Below are positions 45,374 to 53,449 of a stretch of DNA of 64,000 nt, piece after piece. Source of the DNA: Candidatus Bipolaricaulota bacterium (GTDB lineage Bacteria; Bipolaricaulota; Bipolaricaulia; Bipolaricaulales; Bipolaricaulaceae); assembly GCA_022838705.1 (NCBI GenBank), contig JALHJZ010000001.1:602689-666688 (forward strand), in the 5' to 3' direction. The notes beneath the pieces were generated by a model. It saw nothing but the letters and a program-made list of their open reading frames with translations, had not been told where the DNA came from and ran no database searches. The position numbers were made by a program, and so were the translations under genes. How positions within the stretch are numbered: the first letter of the stretch is position 1; every line of letters begins with the position of its first letter.

Positions 45374-45400
45374 TGCGCGGTGCGCGCTAGGCACCGCACA
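45374..45400 (+). promoter_or_regulatory. leader hairpin before the NYN-nuclease gene
   Basis: TGCGCGGTGC and GCACCGCACA pair with one mismatch around a seven-base loop, starting at the predicted transcription start and ending 18 bases before the ATG. It could protect the 5' end or be a site of autoregulation by the RNA-binding product. Confidence 0.5.
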
Positions 45401-45418
45401 GGTGGTTGGTTAGGTTTT

Positions 45419-46249
45419 ATGAAGGCAGCACAAGCGACGGATACCGTCAACATGGCTTTGTTCTGCGATTTCGAGAACATCGCCCTCGGAGTGCGGGAAG
45501 CGAACTACCCCGCGTTCGATATCGAGAAGGTTCTGGAGCGGCTCCTCCTCAAGGGGAACATCGTGGTGAAGAAGGCCTACTGTGACTGGGCGCGCTACAA
45601 GGAGTTCAAGGCGCCCATGCACGAGGCGTCGTTCGAGCTGATCGAGATCCCCCACGTGAGCCAATCCGGGAAGAACTCCGCCGACATCCGGATGGTGGTC
45701 GACGCCCTCGACCTCTGCTACACGAAGCAGCACGTGGACACGTTCGTGATCATCAGCGGCGATTCCGACTTCTCGCCCTTGGTGAGCAAGCTGCGCGAGA
45801 ACAACCGGACCGTGATCGGGGTTGGGGTCAAGAACTCCACCTCCGACCTCCTCATCGCCAACTGCGACGAGTTCATCTTCTACGATGACCTCGTCCGCGC
45901 GGCGCGGCCGGCCGTAAAGGACCAGCCCAAGTCGGGCGGTCGCAAGCCGGCGGCGAAGAAGAGCCAACAGCCGGCGCTCCCCCCCGTGGATCCCAAGAAG
46001 CAGGAGGCGTGGAACCTCGTCGTGGAGACGTACAAGGCCCTACTCAAGGAGCGGGGGGAAGGGGAGAACATCTGGGGGTCCATGGTCAAGCAGACCCTCA
46101 AGCGGCGGCGCCCAGGGTTCAGCGAGTCCTACCACGGGTTCAGCTCGTTCGGGCAACTCCTCGAGGAGGCCGGGGCGCGGGGGATCCTCGACCTCGAACG
46201 GGACGAGAAGTCCGGCGGGTACATCATCAAGGGCTGCCACGCTTCGTAG
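45419..46249 (+). CDS. NYN-domain (PIN-like) nuclease with C-terminal OST-HTH/LOTUS domain
   Basis: The 276-residue protein has an N-terminal NYN domain with acidic residues in LFCDFENIAL, SADIRMVVDALDL and VIISGDSDFSPLV, the metal site of PIN-like RNases. A charged linker with RKPAAKKSQ leads to an OST-HTH domain (about 195-276, EAWNLVVETYKALLKERGE, GGYIIKG) that binds RNA or proteins. The family (LabA/DUF88) is thought to act in RNA metabolism. The Shine-Dalgarno site is weak. A structured leader precedes the gene. Confidence 0.85.
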   Translation: MKAAQATDTVNMALFCDFENIALGVREANYPAFDIEKVLERLLLKGNIVVKKAYCDWARYKEFKAPMHEASFELIEIPHVSQSGKNSADIRMVVDALDLCYTKQHVDTFVIISGDSDFSPLVSKLRENNRTVIGVGVKNSTSDLLIANCDEFIFYDDLVRAARPAVKDQPKSGGRKPAAKKSQQPALPPVDPKKQEAWNLVVETYKALLKERGEGENIWGSMVKQTLKRRRPGFSESYHGFSSFGQLLEEAGARGILDLERDEKSGGYIIKGCHAS

Positions 46250-46259
46250 CGGCCGCCCT

Positions 46260-46280
46260 TCCCCGCACGGCCGGCGGGGA
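46260..46280. terminator. hairpin between convergent genes
   Basis: TCCCCGC (46260-46266) and GCGGGGA (46274-46280) close a seven-base loop just after the NYN gene and before the stop of the convergent dehydrogenase gene. It can serve both strands; there is no U-run. Confidence 0.45.
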
Positions 46281-46324
46281 TAGTCTGCGACGAGATCCGT
46301 CCACCACGGGCGAGGCCGCAGAAC

Positions 46325-47485
46325 TCACCCGACGTGGCGCTCGATCGCCCAGCCCCGCGCCGGGGCGGCGGAGAGGAACCGGTCCCCCGAGAGAGCGCGC
46401 TCGATCGGGGTCGCCCCCGGGGGGATCTCCCCGCGCACGGCGAGGGAGAGGACAAGCGCCGCGTGCCATCCCGTGAGCTTCTCCATCGCCCGGAACCCGG
46501 TTGGGGGGTCGTAGCGATCCACAAGGCTCACCCGGGCCTCGGCCGGGCGGCCGTCGCGTGTCCCCCGCGCCCGGACGTGGATCACGCACACGTCGCGCGC
46601 CTCCGGGTCGGCCAGGGCCCGGTCAAAAAGGGAGATCAGCACATCCCGCGGCGCTACCAAGTTGTTCCCGACCTGAATCGCCTCGCGCCCAAACAGCCCC
46701 AAGGCGCGGAGGCCGTGGAGGAGGTGGACGTGGCCGGGGTAGCGGAGGGTCTTGTTCTCCAGGGTGCTCAGCCTCCCTGCGTACATCCAGGGCATGGTGG
46801 ACAGGCCGCCCGAGGTGACGAATGCCTCGAGCTCCCCGAGCGGCGGGATCTCCAGCTTCTCGATCTCAGCTAGGGCAGGGACGGGGGTGACCACTCCCCC
46901 GCGGAGGAAGTACGCCTCACCTTCGTACTCGTTCACCAGTCCCTCGGCGCTGAAGAACAGGGCGTAGTTCCACGGCGGTTGGGGGTCCTCCGGAAGGCCT
47001 CCGTCGTAGATCCGTACTTCTTCGGCCTCGTCGAGGAGATCCATCGCGACCAGGGCGAGCGTCACGTTCATGCCCGGTCCCATCCCGCAGTCGGGGACGA
47101 GGGCGACCCCCGCCTTCTTCGCTTCCCGACCGAGGGCGAGCTCGTCGCGGACGATCCCCGTGTGGCCGCCGAGATCCACCATGTGCGTCTTCGTCCCGAT
47201 CGCGACCCGGGCGAGGCCGAGGTTGAACCGGTACGAGGCGGCGGAGAGGAGCCCATCGGCCTCCGCGAGGAGCGGGACGAGCGTCTGCGGTTGGGATGCA
47301 TCCCCCACCGCCGCCTCGGCCACCTGCTGGCCGAGGAGCCCGTTCAGCCGCTCCGCCCCCGCGCGCGCGATCGCAGCATTGCGGTCAAGGAGCGCGATCC
47401 GCTCCGCCTCGCCATGACGGGCGAGGTCGTAGGCCGCCGCCACGCCCTGCCGTCCGGCCCCGATCACCACGTACCGGTAACCCAT
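46325..47485 (-). CDS. saccharopine dehydrogenase-family oxidoreductase
   Basis: The 386-residue protein begins with a Rossmann fold (YRYVVIGAGRQGVAAAYDLARHG, then LLDRN) and continues with the saccharopine-dehydrogenase catalytic region (VDLGGHTGIVRDE, VALVPDCGMGPGMNV). It resembles the lysine 6-dehydrogenase or LYS9-like group that forms or oxidises opines and amino acids with NAD(P). The exact substrate is unknown. A GGGAGGAGG site precedes ATG 47485. It is the last of four same-strand genes led by dcd. Confidence 0.82.
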   Translation of the reverse strand: MGYRYVVIGAGRQGVAAAYDLARHGEAERIALLDRNAAIARAGAERLNGLLGQQVAEAAVGDASQPQTLVPLLAEADGLLSAASYRFNLGLARVAIGTKTHMVDLGGHTGIVRDELALGREAKKAGVALVPDCGMGPGMNVTLALVAMDLLDEAEEVRIYDGGLPEDPQPPWNYALFFSAEGLVNEYEGEAYFLRGGVVTPVPALAEIEKLEIPPLGELEAFVTSGGLSTMPWMYAGRLSTLENKTLRYPGHVHLLHGLRALGLFGREAIQVGNNLVAPRDVLISLFDRALADPEARDVCVIHVRARGTRDGRPAEARVSLVDRYDPPTGFRAMEKLTGWHAALVLSLAVRGEIPPGATPIERALSGDRFLSAAPARGWAIERHVG

Positions 47486-47498
47486 CACGACCTCCTCC

Positions 47499-48404
47499 CT
47501 ATCGTGCAATGGTTGCGGATAGTTCGCGCCTGAGCCAGCCCCGGAGAGGCTCCCCCACCACTTTCTCCCACCCCGGGGTCTCGAAGAAGTCCTCGTAACG
47601 GCACACCGTGACTTCATCGAGCGCGTGGGGCCGCCGGGCGAGAGGATACCGCTCGTGGAGGTGGAGGGGGTAGTTCGCCCACGGCGGGAGCTCCTCGATA
47701 CCCTCACGCTCGAGGGAGGAGAGGACTACCCCTGCGAGCAGGGCCTGGTGGGCAAAGATTGCGTACCTCTCGTCCTCCCGGTAGAACGCCGCGAGCCGAG
47801 GATCGCGGTACAGCCACGGGAACATCGTCGCCCACCGGCCGAGAACGCCTCGCTCCGGGCGCACCACGAGGAGCCCGGCGTTGAAGTAGGGCCGGATCGC
47901 GACCTCGTCCACGGACGATTCCATCGGAAACAGGCGGTCCGCGGGGACCGCGCACGTGCGGTAGATGAGGTCCCAGAACGGGGACACCGGATCGGCGAGG
48001 CGCGAGCCAATGAGCGCGAGGTCTACCGGCCGGGCCCCCACCGCCACCCCCGGCGGGAGGTGGAGTTCGTCCGGCTCGCGGAGGATGAGGGTCCCCGCGT
48101 CCATCCAGACGAGGGTCGAGCGGGTGGCGGCCGCGCGGGCTTCCGCCACCCCGGCGGCGAGGACCTTCGCCCCAAACGGGAACCCGGCTCCGCTGCGGTC
48201 AGTTGCGAGCGGAACGAGGTCAGCCCCCGCCGCCCGAAGGCCATCGCGGACCGACTCCGGGAGGGGCATCGCCTGCGGAGCGAGGACCCAGACTGAGCTC
48301 CCTGCCAGCCGCCCGCCGAAGGCGCGGAGGCTTCGGGTGAGGAGGAGCGCCCTCCGTCCCGCGGGCTCATCCTCGGCAAGGCACGCGAACACGAGATCGG
48401 CCAT
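47499..48404 (-). CDS. hypothetical protein, possible GT-A-fold glycosyltransferase
   Basis: The 301-residue protein has an alternating strand/helix N-terminal half (LVFACLAEDEP, LTRSLRAFGGRLAGSSVWVLAP) and a LVWMDAGTLILREPDEL segment that resembles the DxD metal site of GT-A nucleotide-sugar transferases. A YFNAGLLVVRP segment, typical of GT8-like enzymes, follows. There is no membrane helix. ATG 48404 lies two bases after the flavodoxin stop. The function is a hypothesis from motif spacing only. Confidence 0.6.
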   Translation of the reverse strand: MADLVFACLAEDEPAGRRALLLTRSLRAFGGRLAGSSVWVLAPQAMPLPESVRDGLRAAGADLVPLATDRSGAGFPFGAKVLAAGVAEARAAATRSTLVWMDAGTLILREPDELHLPPGVAVGARPVDLALIGSRLADPVSPFWDLIYRTCAVPADRLFPMESSVDEVAIRPYFNAGLLVVRPERGVLGRWATMFPWLYRDPRLAAFYREDERYAIFAHQALLAGVVLSSLEREGIEELPPWANYPLHLHERYPLARRPHALDEVTVCRYEDFFETPGWEKVVGEPLRGWLRRELSATIAR

Positions 48405-48406
48405 CT

Positions 48407-48889
48407 TCAATCCCGGTTGATCCTACCCTGGAGCGCTCGCGCCAGTTCCCGGGCCTCGGTGCGGAGCTGGTCCTCCCCCACCTTCCGCGTCACGATCTCC
48501 CCGAGGAACGTAACCTCGACGCGCTTCCCGGCGAGGGAGTTCCGGATCATCTCCCGCGCCCGGCCCGTCTTCCCCCCGCCGGTGGTGAACAGGACGGCGA
48601 GCTTTTTCCCCTCGAGCTGCGCCTCCTTGAGGAACGTCCGCACCGGAACGGCAGGCTTCCCCGCCCAGATCGGCGTGCAGAGGACGATCCGCTCCACTCC
48701 GGCGAAGTCGAGGTCCATCGGACGAATCCCCATCGGGATCCCGCAGGCTGCCCGGAGCCCCATCCCGAGGAACCCGCGTTCGCGCACGGCCTTGATCTCC
48801 CGCACCTCGGCCGGCAGTTCCGCGGCGAGCGTTTGGGCGATCGTGCGCGTGGTCCCGTACCGGCTGTAGTAGACGACGACGGTCTTCAT
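48407..48889 (-). CDS. flavodoxin-like protein
   Basis: The 160-residue protein has the FMN phosphate loop YYSRYGTTRTIA (like SxTGxT) and the flavin-stacking segments CTPIWAGKPAVPV and FTTGGGKTG. This matches flavodoxins and flavodoxin-domain protoporphyrinogen oxidases of the HemG type; it probably carries electrons to an unknown partner. GGAGGAGCG precedes ATG 48889. It is 10 bases after dcd. Confidence 0.85.
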   Translation of the reverse strand: MKTVVVYYSRYGTTRTIAQTLAAELPAEVREIKAVRERGFLGMGLRAACGIPMGIRPMDLDFAGVERIVLCTPIWAGKPAVPVRTFLKEAQLEGKKLAVLFTTGGGKTGRAREMIRNSLAGKRVEVTFLGEIVTRKVGEDQLRTEARELARALQGRINRD

Positions 48890-48899
48890 CGCTCCTCCT

Positions 48900-49454
48900 C
48901 TAGCGCGGCAGGGTTGGACCACGCTGGTCCTGGTAGGCCCCGCCTGCCTCCTTCTCCCCGTACGTGCGCGCGGGGCGCTCCCCGCGGGTGAACACGATCT
49001 GGGCGATCCCCTGCCCGATGTGGAGCCGCAGCGGGAGCGGGGAGGTGTTGATGAGGGACAGCGTGAGCTTGCCCCGCCACCCCGGTTCGAGCGGGGTCAC
49101 GTTCACGATGAGCCCACACCGGGCATAGGTGGACTTTCCGAACACCAGACCCATTACGTCGTCCGGCATATCCAACACCTCCACGCTCTCTGCGAGGACG
49201 TTGGCGTGGGGGGCGAGGTCGAACGTCTCCTCGGCCACCACCTCCCGGAACTGGTCCTGGGGAAGATTCACCGGGTCGAGGAGCGCGTCCACCCTGCCCA
49301 AGGGGACGAGAAACCGCGATCCGAGCCGGATATCGTACCCGAACGAGCCCAGGCCGTAGGACGGCTTCCCCTCCTGGCGGGGCACGAACGGGGCGATGAG
49401 CGGCGGGTTCCCCCTAGCCAACACCGCGATCTCCCGATCGCTGAGGATGCTCAC
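48900..49454 (-). CDS. dcd: dCTP deaminase
   Basis: The 184-residue protein (GTG start, giving MSILSDREIAVL) has the FGYDIRLG strand and the active-site segment GKSTYARCGLIVNVTPLEPGWRGKLT with the catalytic Glu and Arg. It converts dCTP to dUTP for thymidylate synthesis, complementing tmk. The Tyr-containing C-terminal lid ARTYGEKEAGGAYQDQ is intact. A TACGAT box ends six bases before the GTG; there is no Shine-Dalgarno site. Confidence 0.93.
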   Translation of the reverse strand: MSILSDREIAVLARGNPPLIAPFVPRQEGKPSYGLGSFGYDIRLGSRFLVPLGRVDALLDPVNLPQDQFREVVAEETFDLAPHANVLAESVEVLDMPDDVMGLVFGKSTYARCGLIVNVTPLEPGWRGKLTLSLINTSPLPLRLHIGQGIAQIVFTRGERPARTYGEKEAGGAYQDQRGPTLPR

Positions 49455-49460
49455 CCGGGA

Positions 49461-49466
49461 ATCGTA
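49461..49466 (-). promoter_or_regulatory. candidate -10 box of dcd
   Basis: TACGAT on the minus strand ends six bases before the GTG start codon, which would make the mRNA leaderless. Confidence 0.45.
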
Positions 49467-49532
49467 CCCGGATGCGCGCCCCCCCATGGAGGGAGGCCCA
49501 AGGTCCCGTCTGGTCTCGGGACCGACGAGTCG

Positions 49533-50318
49533 CTACCGGACGATTACGGTGAGGGTGAAGGTTTTCTCAGGAGGCGTGGCCTCCCACGAACGGCGGTAGG
49601 CGAAGGAGAGGTGCCCCGCGCCGGTCTCGGTTGCCTGGTAGCGGAAGTAGAACACCCCGCCCGCCCCGATGAGATGGGAGTCCGCGCGGTAGGGGAGGCC
49701 CTCAATCCGTGCCAGGAACGCCGGCTCCTCCACCGCCTCCCATCCGTAGCCGGTGGTGGGGTTCCCGGGCAGGGCGATCAACAGCCTTTCCCCCCCGTTC
49801 AGGGAGACCGTCGTCCCGTCGTCCCGTTCGTCCACCTGGCGGTAGAGCGCGAGGCCGATCCCGCACACTGTGGCCTCGGCCATGCTCCATCCGGCGCGGG
49901 GGGCCGCGTCGGGCGCGGTGACCTGGAGCTCAGCCTGGAAGTCCCCGATCGAGGTCACGACGAGGAGGGTGTACTTCCCCTCGGCCACGGGTTCCCCATC
50001 CATGGTGGCCAGGTCCCAGTGCCCGAGCCACTCGTCTGACGGGAGGGGGTAGGCCGTCGCCTCATCGGCGTAGACCGCGGCCCCGGTGGGATCGAGGACG
50101 AGGAAGGCGGACACGAAGATAGTCCCGCACGTGCAGGGGCATGGATCATCGCCCGTGAGCTCCACGGCGAGCCCCTGCCCCTGCGAAAAGGTGAACACCC
50201 CAGTCGTCACCCGCACCTCTTCGAGGGAAATCGAGCTCGTCGCCGTCCCCAACGCCTGCCCGAAGGATCCAATCGCCAGTCCAGCCACGAGGAGCAATGC
50301 CAAGCGAACCGTGCGCAT
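49533..50318 (-). CDS. secreted protein with chagasin-like (I42) protease-inhibitor domain
   Basis: The 261-residue protein has a signal peptide (MRTVRLALLLVAGLAIGSFGQA). The central part is a beta domain that begins with a DPCPCTCG Cys cluster. The C-terminal domain (about 165-261) has the three loops of the chagasin family: GNPTTGYGW, GAGGVFYF and RRSWE. Chagasin-like proteins inhibit papain-type cysteine proteases. No cysteine protease is encoded in the window, so it may act on a host, prey or own secreted enzyme. CGGAGGTG precedes the ATG and TATACT lies about 20 bases upstream. Confidence 0.82.
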   Translation of the reverse strand: MRTVRLALLLVAGLAIGSFGQALGTATSSISLEEVRVTTGVFTFSQGQGLAVELTGDDPCPCTCGTIFVSAFLVLDPTGAAVYADEATAYPLPSDEWLGHWDLATMDGEPVAEGKYTLLVVTSIGDFQAELQVTAPDAAPRAGWSMAEATVCGIGLALYRQVDERDDGTTVSLNGGERLLIALPGNPTTGYGWEAVEEPAFLARIEGLPYRADSHLIGAGGVFYFRYQATETGAGHLSFAYRRSWEATPPEKTFTLTVIVR

Positions 50319-50337
50319 GATCAGCACCTCCGTAAGA

Positions 50338-50343
50338 AGTATA
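50338..50343 (-). promoter_or_regulatory. -10 box of the chagasin-like gene
   Basis: TATACT on the minus strand lies 20 bases before the ATG, with CGGAGGTG between them. Confidence 0.5.
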
Positions 50344-50384
50344 CGTAGCCGGGCCCCTTGGTTTCGCGGGGGCCGCGGGGATAG

Positions 50385-50413
50385 GTGACGGGATCTTCGT
50401 TCCGCCGTATCAT
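50385..50413 (+). promoter_or_regulatory. promoter of the GT4 glycosyltransferase gene
   Basis: GTGACG (50385-50390) and TATCAT (50408-50413) are 17 bases apart and match the consensus at four and five positions. The leader would be about 32 bases. Confidence 0.5.
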
Positions 50414-50451
50414 CTCTTTCTGAGGGCCATGCCTCGGGACGGGTTTCGGGC

Positions 50452-51777
50452 ATGAGGATCGTGTTCGTGACGACCTTTCCCACCGCGGAGAGCGGGGGAG
50501 CGGGGCGGGTGGCCCACGAGTTGGCCGCGGCGAGCGCCCGGACCCACGACGTCCTCCTCGTGATCCCTGGCGAGCGCACGGAATGGATCGCTTCTTGCCA
50601 GGGCGAACCGACCCGGGTGCGGGTGGCGACGCGCGGGGAAGGGGATGTTCAGCTCCCCGATCTCCGGACGCGGGATGGGCTGGAGGCGCTCCTTCAGGAT
50701 TTCCGGCCGGACGTCGTCCATGCCCACGACTTCAGCCCTCTTTCCCTGTGGTTTCAGGATTGGGCTCACCGAAATGGGCGGCCGTTCGCGGTGACCCTCC
50801 ACTGCCTGCCCTCGCAGGCACAGGCGTTTGGTTCCGTGGAGAAGCCGCGGCTCACCCGGTGGATGGGGGAGAGCCCCCTCTTCCCCACGTTCATCCGCCT
50901 CTTCCTCCACCGCTGCGATGGAGTGATCGCCCTCAACGCGGCGATGGTGGAGGACCTGCGGCGGTTCGGGTACCGGGGGCCTCTGTACCGGGTGCCCAAC
51001 GGCCGGGATCTTGCGGCGTACCGCGACCTCCCTCCGGCGGACATCACGCAGCCGGTGAAGGAGTTCCTGTTCGTGGGGTCGTTCGCTCGGCGCAAGAACC
51101 AGCGCTACCTTTTGGAGATGATGGCGTACCTCACCGTCCCCGCTCGGCTCGTGCTCGTCGGGGAGACGCTCGAACCGAGGTACCTGGAGGAGCTCCGGGC
51201 GCACGTCCGCGACCGGGCGCTGGGGAACGTGGCTATCGTCGGTCCTGTTCCGCACACGGAGATCCCCCACCTCCTCCGCGCGGCCCACGTCTTCGTGTCG
51301 GCGTCGAAGCTCGAGGTGCAAAGCCTGGCCGTGATCGAGGCCCTCGCGTCCGGGACGCCGGTCGTCGGGCTGACGAACGAGACGGTCGCCGAGCTCGTGG
51401 ACGATGCGGTGGGGAGAAGGCTCCCTGCTGATGCGAGCCCGGCGGAGTTCGCGCGGGAGGTGGAGGCGATCTGCCGGATGCCGCCCGAGCACTACGCGGC
51501 CCTGTGCCGCGCTGGTCAGGAGCGGGTTCGCTCGCTCGATTGGCAGGCGGTGGTGGAGCAGAACGCCCGGGTGTATGCGGAGCTCGCGGCGGTCTCCTCC
51601 GGCGCGGGGCGAAAGCGGGCCCCCCTGTGGACGCCGTGGCTGGTGGCGGCGAGTGCCCTGCGCTACGGGATCCACGGCCTGCCCCACTCCGCCCAAGGGG
51701 CGGCGCCGGGGGCCGGAGTCCCTACAGGAGGATCAGGGTCAGGGCCATCGTCGCCATCCCCCCGACGAGCCCGATGA
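50452..51777 (+). CDS. GT4-family glycosyltransferase
   Basis: The 441-residue protein begins MRIVFVTTFPTAESGGAGRVAHELA and has the GT-B fold with VVHAHDFSP, the C-domain start EFLFVGSFARRKNQ, and the donor-binding segment SKLEVQSLAVIEALASGTPVVG with its ExxxxxxxE pattern. It transfers a sugar from a nucleotide donor to a cell-surface glycan or lipid. The last 55 bases overlap the end of zupT on the other strand, and its C-terminal residues are low-complexity (GSGSGPSSPSPRRAR), so the functional C terminus may be earlier. Confidence 0.88.
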   Translation: MRIVFVTTFPTAESGGAGRVAHELAAASARTHDVLLVIPGERTEWIASCQGEPTRVRVATRGEGDVQLPDLRTRDGLEALLQDFRPDVVHAHDFSPLSLWFQDWAHRNGRPFAVTLHCLPSQAQAFGSVEKPRLTRWMGESPLFPTFIRLFLHRCDGVIALNAAMVEDLRRFGYRGPLYRVPNGRDLAAYRDLPPADITQPVKEFLFVGSFARRKNQRYLLEMMAYLTVPARLVLVGETLEPRYLEELRAHVRDRALGNVAIVGPVPHTEIPHLLRAAHVFVSASKLEVQSLAVIEALASGTPVVGLTNETVAELVDDAVGRRLPADASPAEFAREVEAICRMPPEHYAALCRAGQERVRSLDWQAVVEQNARVYAELAAVSSGAGRKRAPLWTPWLVAASALRYGIHGLPHSAQGAAPGAGVPTGGSGSGPSSPSPRRAR

Positions 51778-52576
51778 CGCTCTCGTGCCCGCGGCCGTAG
51801 GCGCGGCTGGTGGGCAGGAGCTCGTCCAGGCTCACGTAAACCATGATCCCCGCCACCCCCGCGAACAGGATCCCCATCACCGGCGGGGGGAACCCTGCCC
51901 CGGTCCCGCTGAACGCAAGCCGGAGCCCGAGGAACGCAATCCCAGCCCCGATCGGCTCAGCCAGGCCACTTAGGAACGAGTACAGGAAGGCCTTCGTGCG
52001 GCTCCCGGTCGCGTAGTAGATTGGGACAGCAACGCTGATCCCCTCCGGGATGTTGTGCAGGGCAAGGGCGAGGGCGATCGCGCCGCCCAGCGTCGGGTCG
52101 TGGAGGGCGGCGAGGAAGGTCGCCAGGCCCTCCGGGAAGTTGTGGAGTGCGATGGCGAAGGCGGTGAAGAGGCCCATCCGCAGCAGCCTCGCCTGGGGGG
52201 TCCCCGCGACGGGAGGGGCCGATGGGGCGGCATGGACCCCGAGGCCGGCGGTCTCCTCGGCGGTAGGGAGCTGATGGGGGTTATCGGGGCCGGGGATCAG
52301 GGTGTCAATGGTGGCGATGAGGGCGATCCCGCCGAAGAAGGAGGCCACGTTGGTCCACTGCCCTGTGCTCACACCATAGACTGCAGCGAGGGCATCCCCG
52401 CCCTGGGCGAGAATCTCCACGAACGAGACGTAGAGCATCACCCCCGCCGAGAAGCCGGTGGAGAGGGACAGGAAGCGGTAGTTCGTCTGCCGAACGAAGA
52501 ACGCGACCAGGCTCCCCAGCCCCGTGGCGAGGCCCGCCACGAGGGTCAGCCCGAACGCAAGTGCGATGTTCTCCAC
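51722..52576 (-). CDS. zupT: ZIP-family metal transporter
   Basis: The 284-residue membrane protein has eight helices, with HNFPEG in helix 4 and HNIPEG in helix 5, the metal-binding motifs of ZupT. A cytoplasmic loop of about 30 residues between helices 3 and 4 contains His. It would import Zn(II), Fe(II) or similar ions, the opposite of the CDF protein at 1709-2614. GTG 52576 follows GGGAGGTGG. Its end overlaps the GT4 gene by 56 bases. Confidence 0.92.
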   Translation of the reverse strand: MENIALAFGLTLVAGLATGLGSLVAFFVRQTNYRFLSLSTGFSAGVMLYVSFVEILAQGGDALAAVYGVSTGQWTNVASFFGGIALIATIDTLIPGPDNPHQLPTAEETAGLGVHAAPSAPPVAGTPQARLLRMGLFTAFAIALHNFPEGLATFLAALHDPTLGGAIALALALHNIPEGISVAVPIYYATGSRTKAFLYSFLSGLAEPIGAGIAFLGLRLAFSGTGAGFPPPVMGILFAGVAGIMVYVSLDELLPTSRAYGRGHESVIGLVGGMATMALTLILL

Positions 52577-52603
52577 CTCGCCACCTCCCAAACGCGTGCG
52601 CCG

Positions 52604-52609
52604 AGTATA
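52604..52609 (-). promoter_or_regulatory. -10 box of zupT
   Basis: TATACT on the minus strand gives a leader of about 20 bases with the ribosome site. It lies in the divergent 71-base gap shared with trmI. Confidence 0.5.
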
Positions 52610-52612
52610 GGG

Positions 52613-52641
52613 TGGACTGGGGGGAAGGGGCCGGGTAGCCT
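52613..52641 (+). promoter_or_regulatory. promoter of trmI
   Basis: TGGACT (52613-52618) and TAGCCT (52636-52641) are 17 bases apart; the -10 ends six bases before GTG 52648, so the transcript would be leaderless. Confidence 0.45.
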
Positions 52642-52647
52642 CCTCCC

Positions 52648-53445
52648 GTGGCGCACGCGTTCGCGTATGGGGAGGACGTCCTCCTCGTGGAGGAGGGGAA
52701 GGGGCGGACTTTCCTCGTCCGCCTCGAGCCGGGGATGGAGTTCCACAGCCATCGGGGAACGATCGCCCACGACGGGATCGCAGGACAGGTCGAGGGGGCG
52801 ACCGTCCTCAGCCACCTCGGGCGGCCGTTCCTCGCGTTCCGGCCGCGGATCGGGGACCGGATGTTCAAGGTCAAGCGCCGCACCCAGATCGTCTACCCCA
52901 AGGACGCGGGCTGGATCGTGCTTTCCCTCGACCTCCGCCCTGGAGCGCGGGTGGTCGAGATGGGGACCGGGTCCGGCGCGTTCACGATCTTGCTAGGGCA
53001 GCTTGTGGGCCCCACGGGCCGGATCTACACGTTCGATCAGAGCGCGGAGTTCCTGGAAAATGCCCTCGCCAACATCGCCCGCGCCGGATACGCGGATCGG
53101 GTGGAGGCGGGAGTTCTCACTGCCGGGGAGCCGTTTCCCGTGGAGGACGTGGACGCCGTGTTCCTCGACCTCCCCACCCCGTGGGAGGCGGTCCCTGCGG
53201 CGTGGGCCGCCCTCGCCCCGGGCCGGCCGCTCGCCCTGATCGTCCCCACCGCCGAGCAGCTTAAGGAGTCGGTCCGGGCGCTGCACGAGGCCGGGTTCGC
53301 CCTCATCGAGACGGTGGAGGTCATGGAGCGGCCGATCCTCGTCCGGGAGAGGGAAGGGGTGCGGCCGAGCGAGCGGATGACCGCATTCACCGGGTACCTC
53401 GCCTCCGCCCGCAAGCGCCTCCCGTGGTCGCCTCCCGGAGGATAG
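52648..53445 (+). CDS. trmI: tRNA (adenine-58-N1)-methyltransferase
   Basis: The 265-residue protein has a small N-terminal beta domain and a Rossmann methyltransferase with VVEMGTGSGAFT (motif I), TFDQSAEF and VFLDLPTPWEAV (motif IV, DLP), as in TrmI of Thermus. It methylates A58 in the T-loop of tRNA, a modification important in thermophiles. It starts with GTG 52648 without a Shine-Dalgarno site. The sda gene follows after four bases. Confidence 0.92.
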   Translation: MAHAFAYGEDVLLVEEGKGRTFLVRLEPGMEFHSHRGTIAHDGIAGQVEGATVLSHLGRPFLAFRPRIGDRMFKVKRRTQIVYPKDAGWIVLSLDLRPGARVVEMGTGSGAFTILLGQLVGPTGRIYTFDQSAEFLENALANIARAGYADRVEAGVLTAGEPFPVEDVDAVFLDLPTPWEAVPAAWAALAPGRPLALIVPTAEQLKESVRALHEAGFALIETVEVMERPILVREREGVRPSERMTAFTGYLASARKRLPWSPPGG

Positions 53446-53449
53446 GGCA

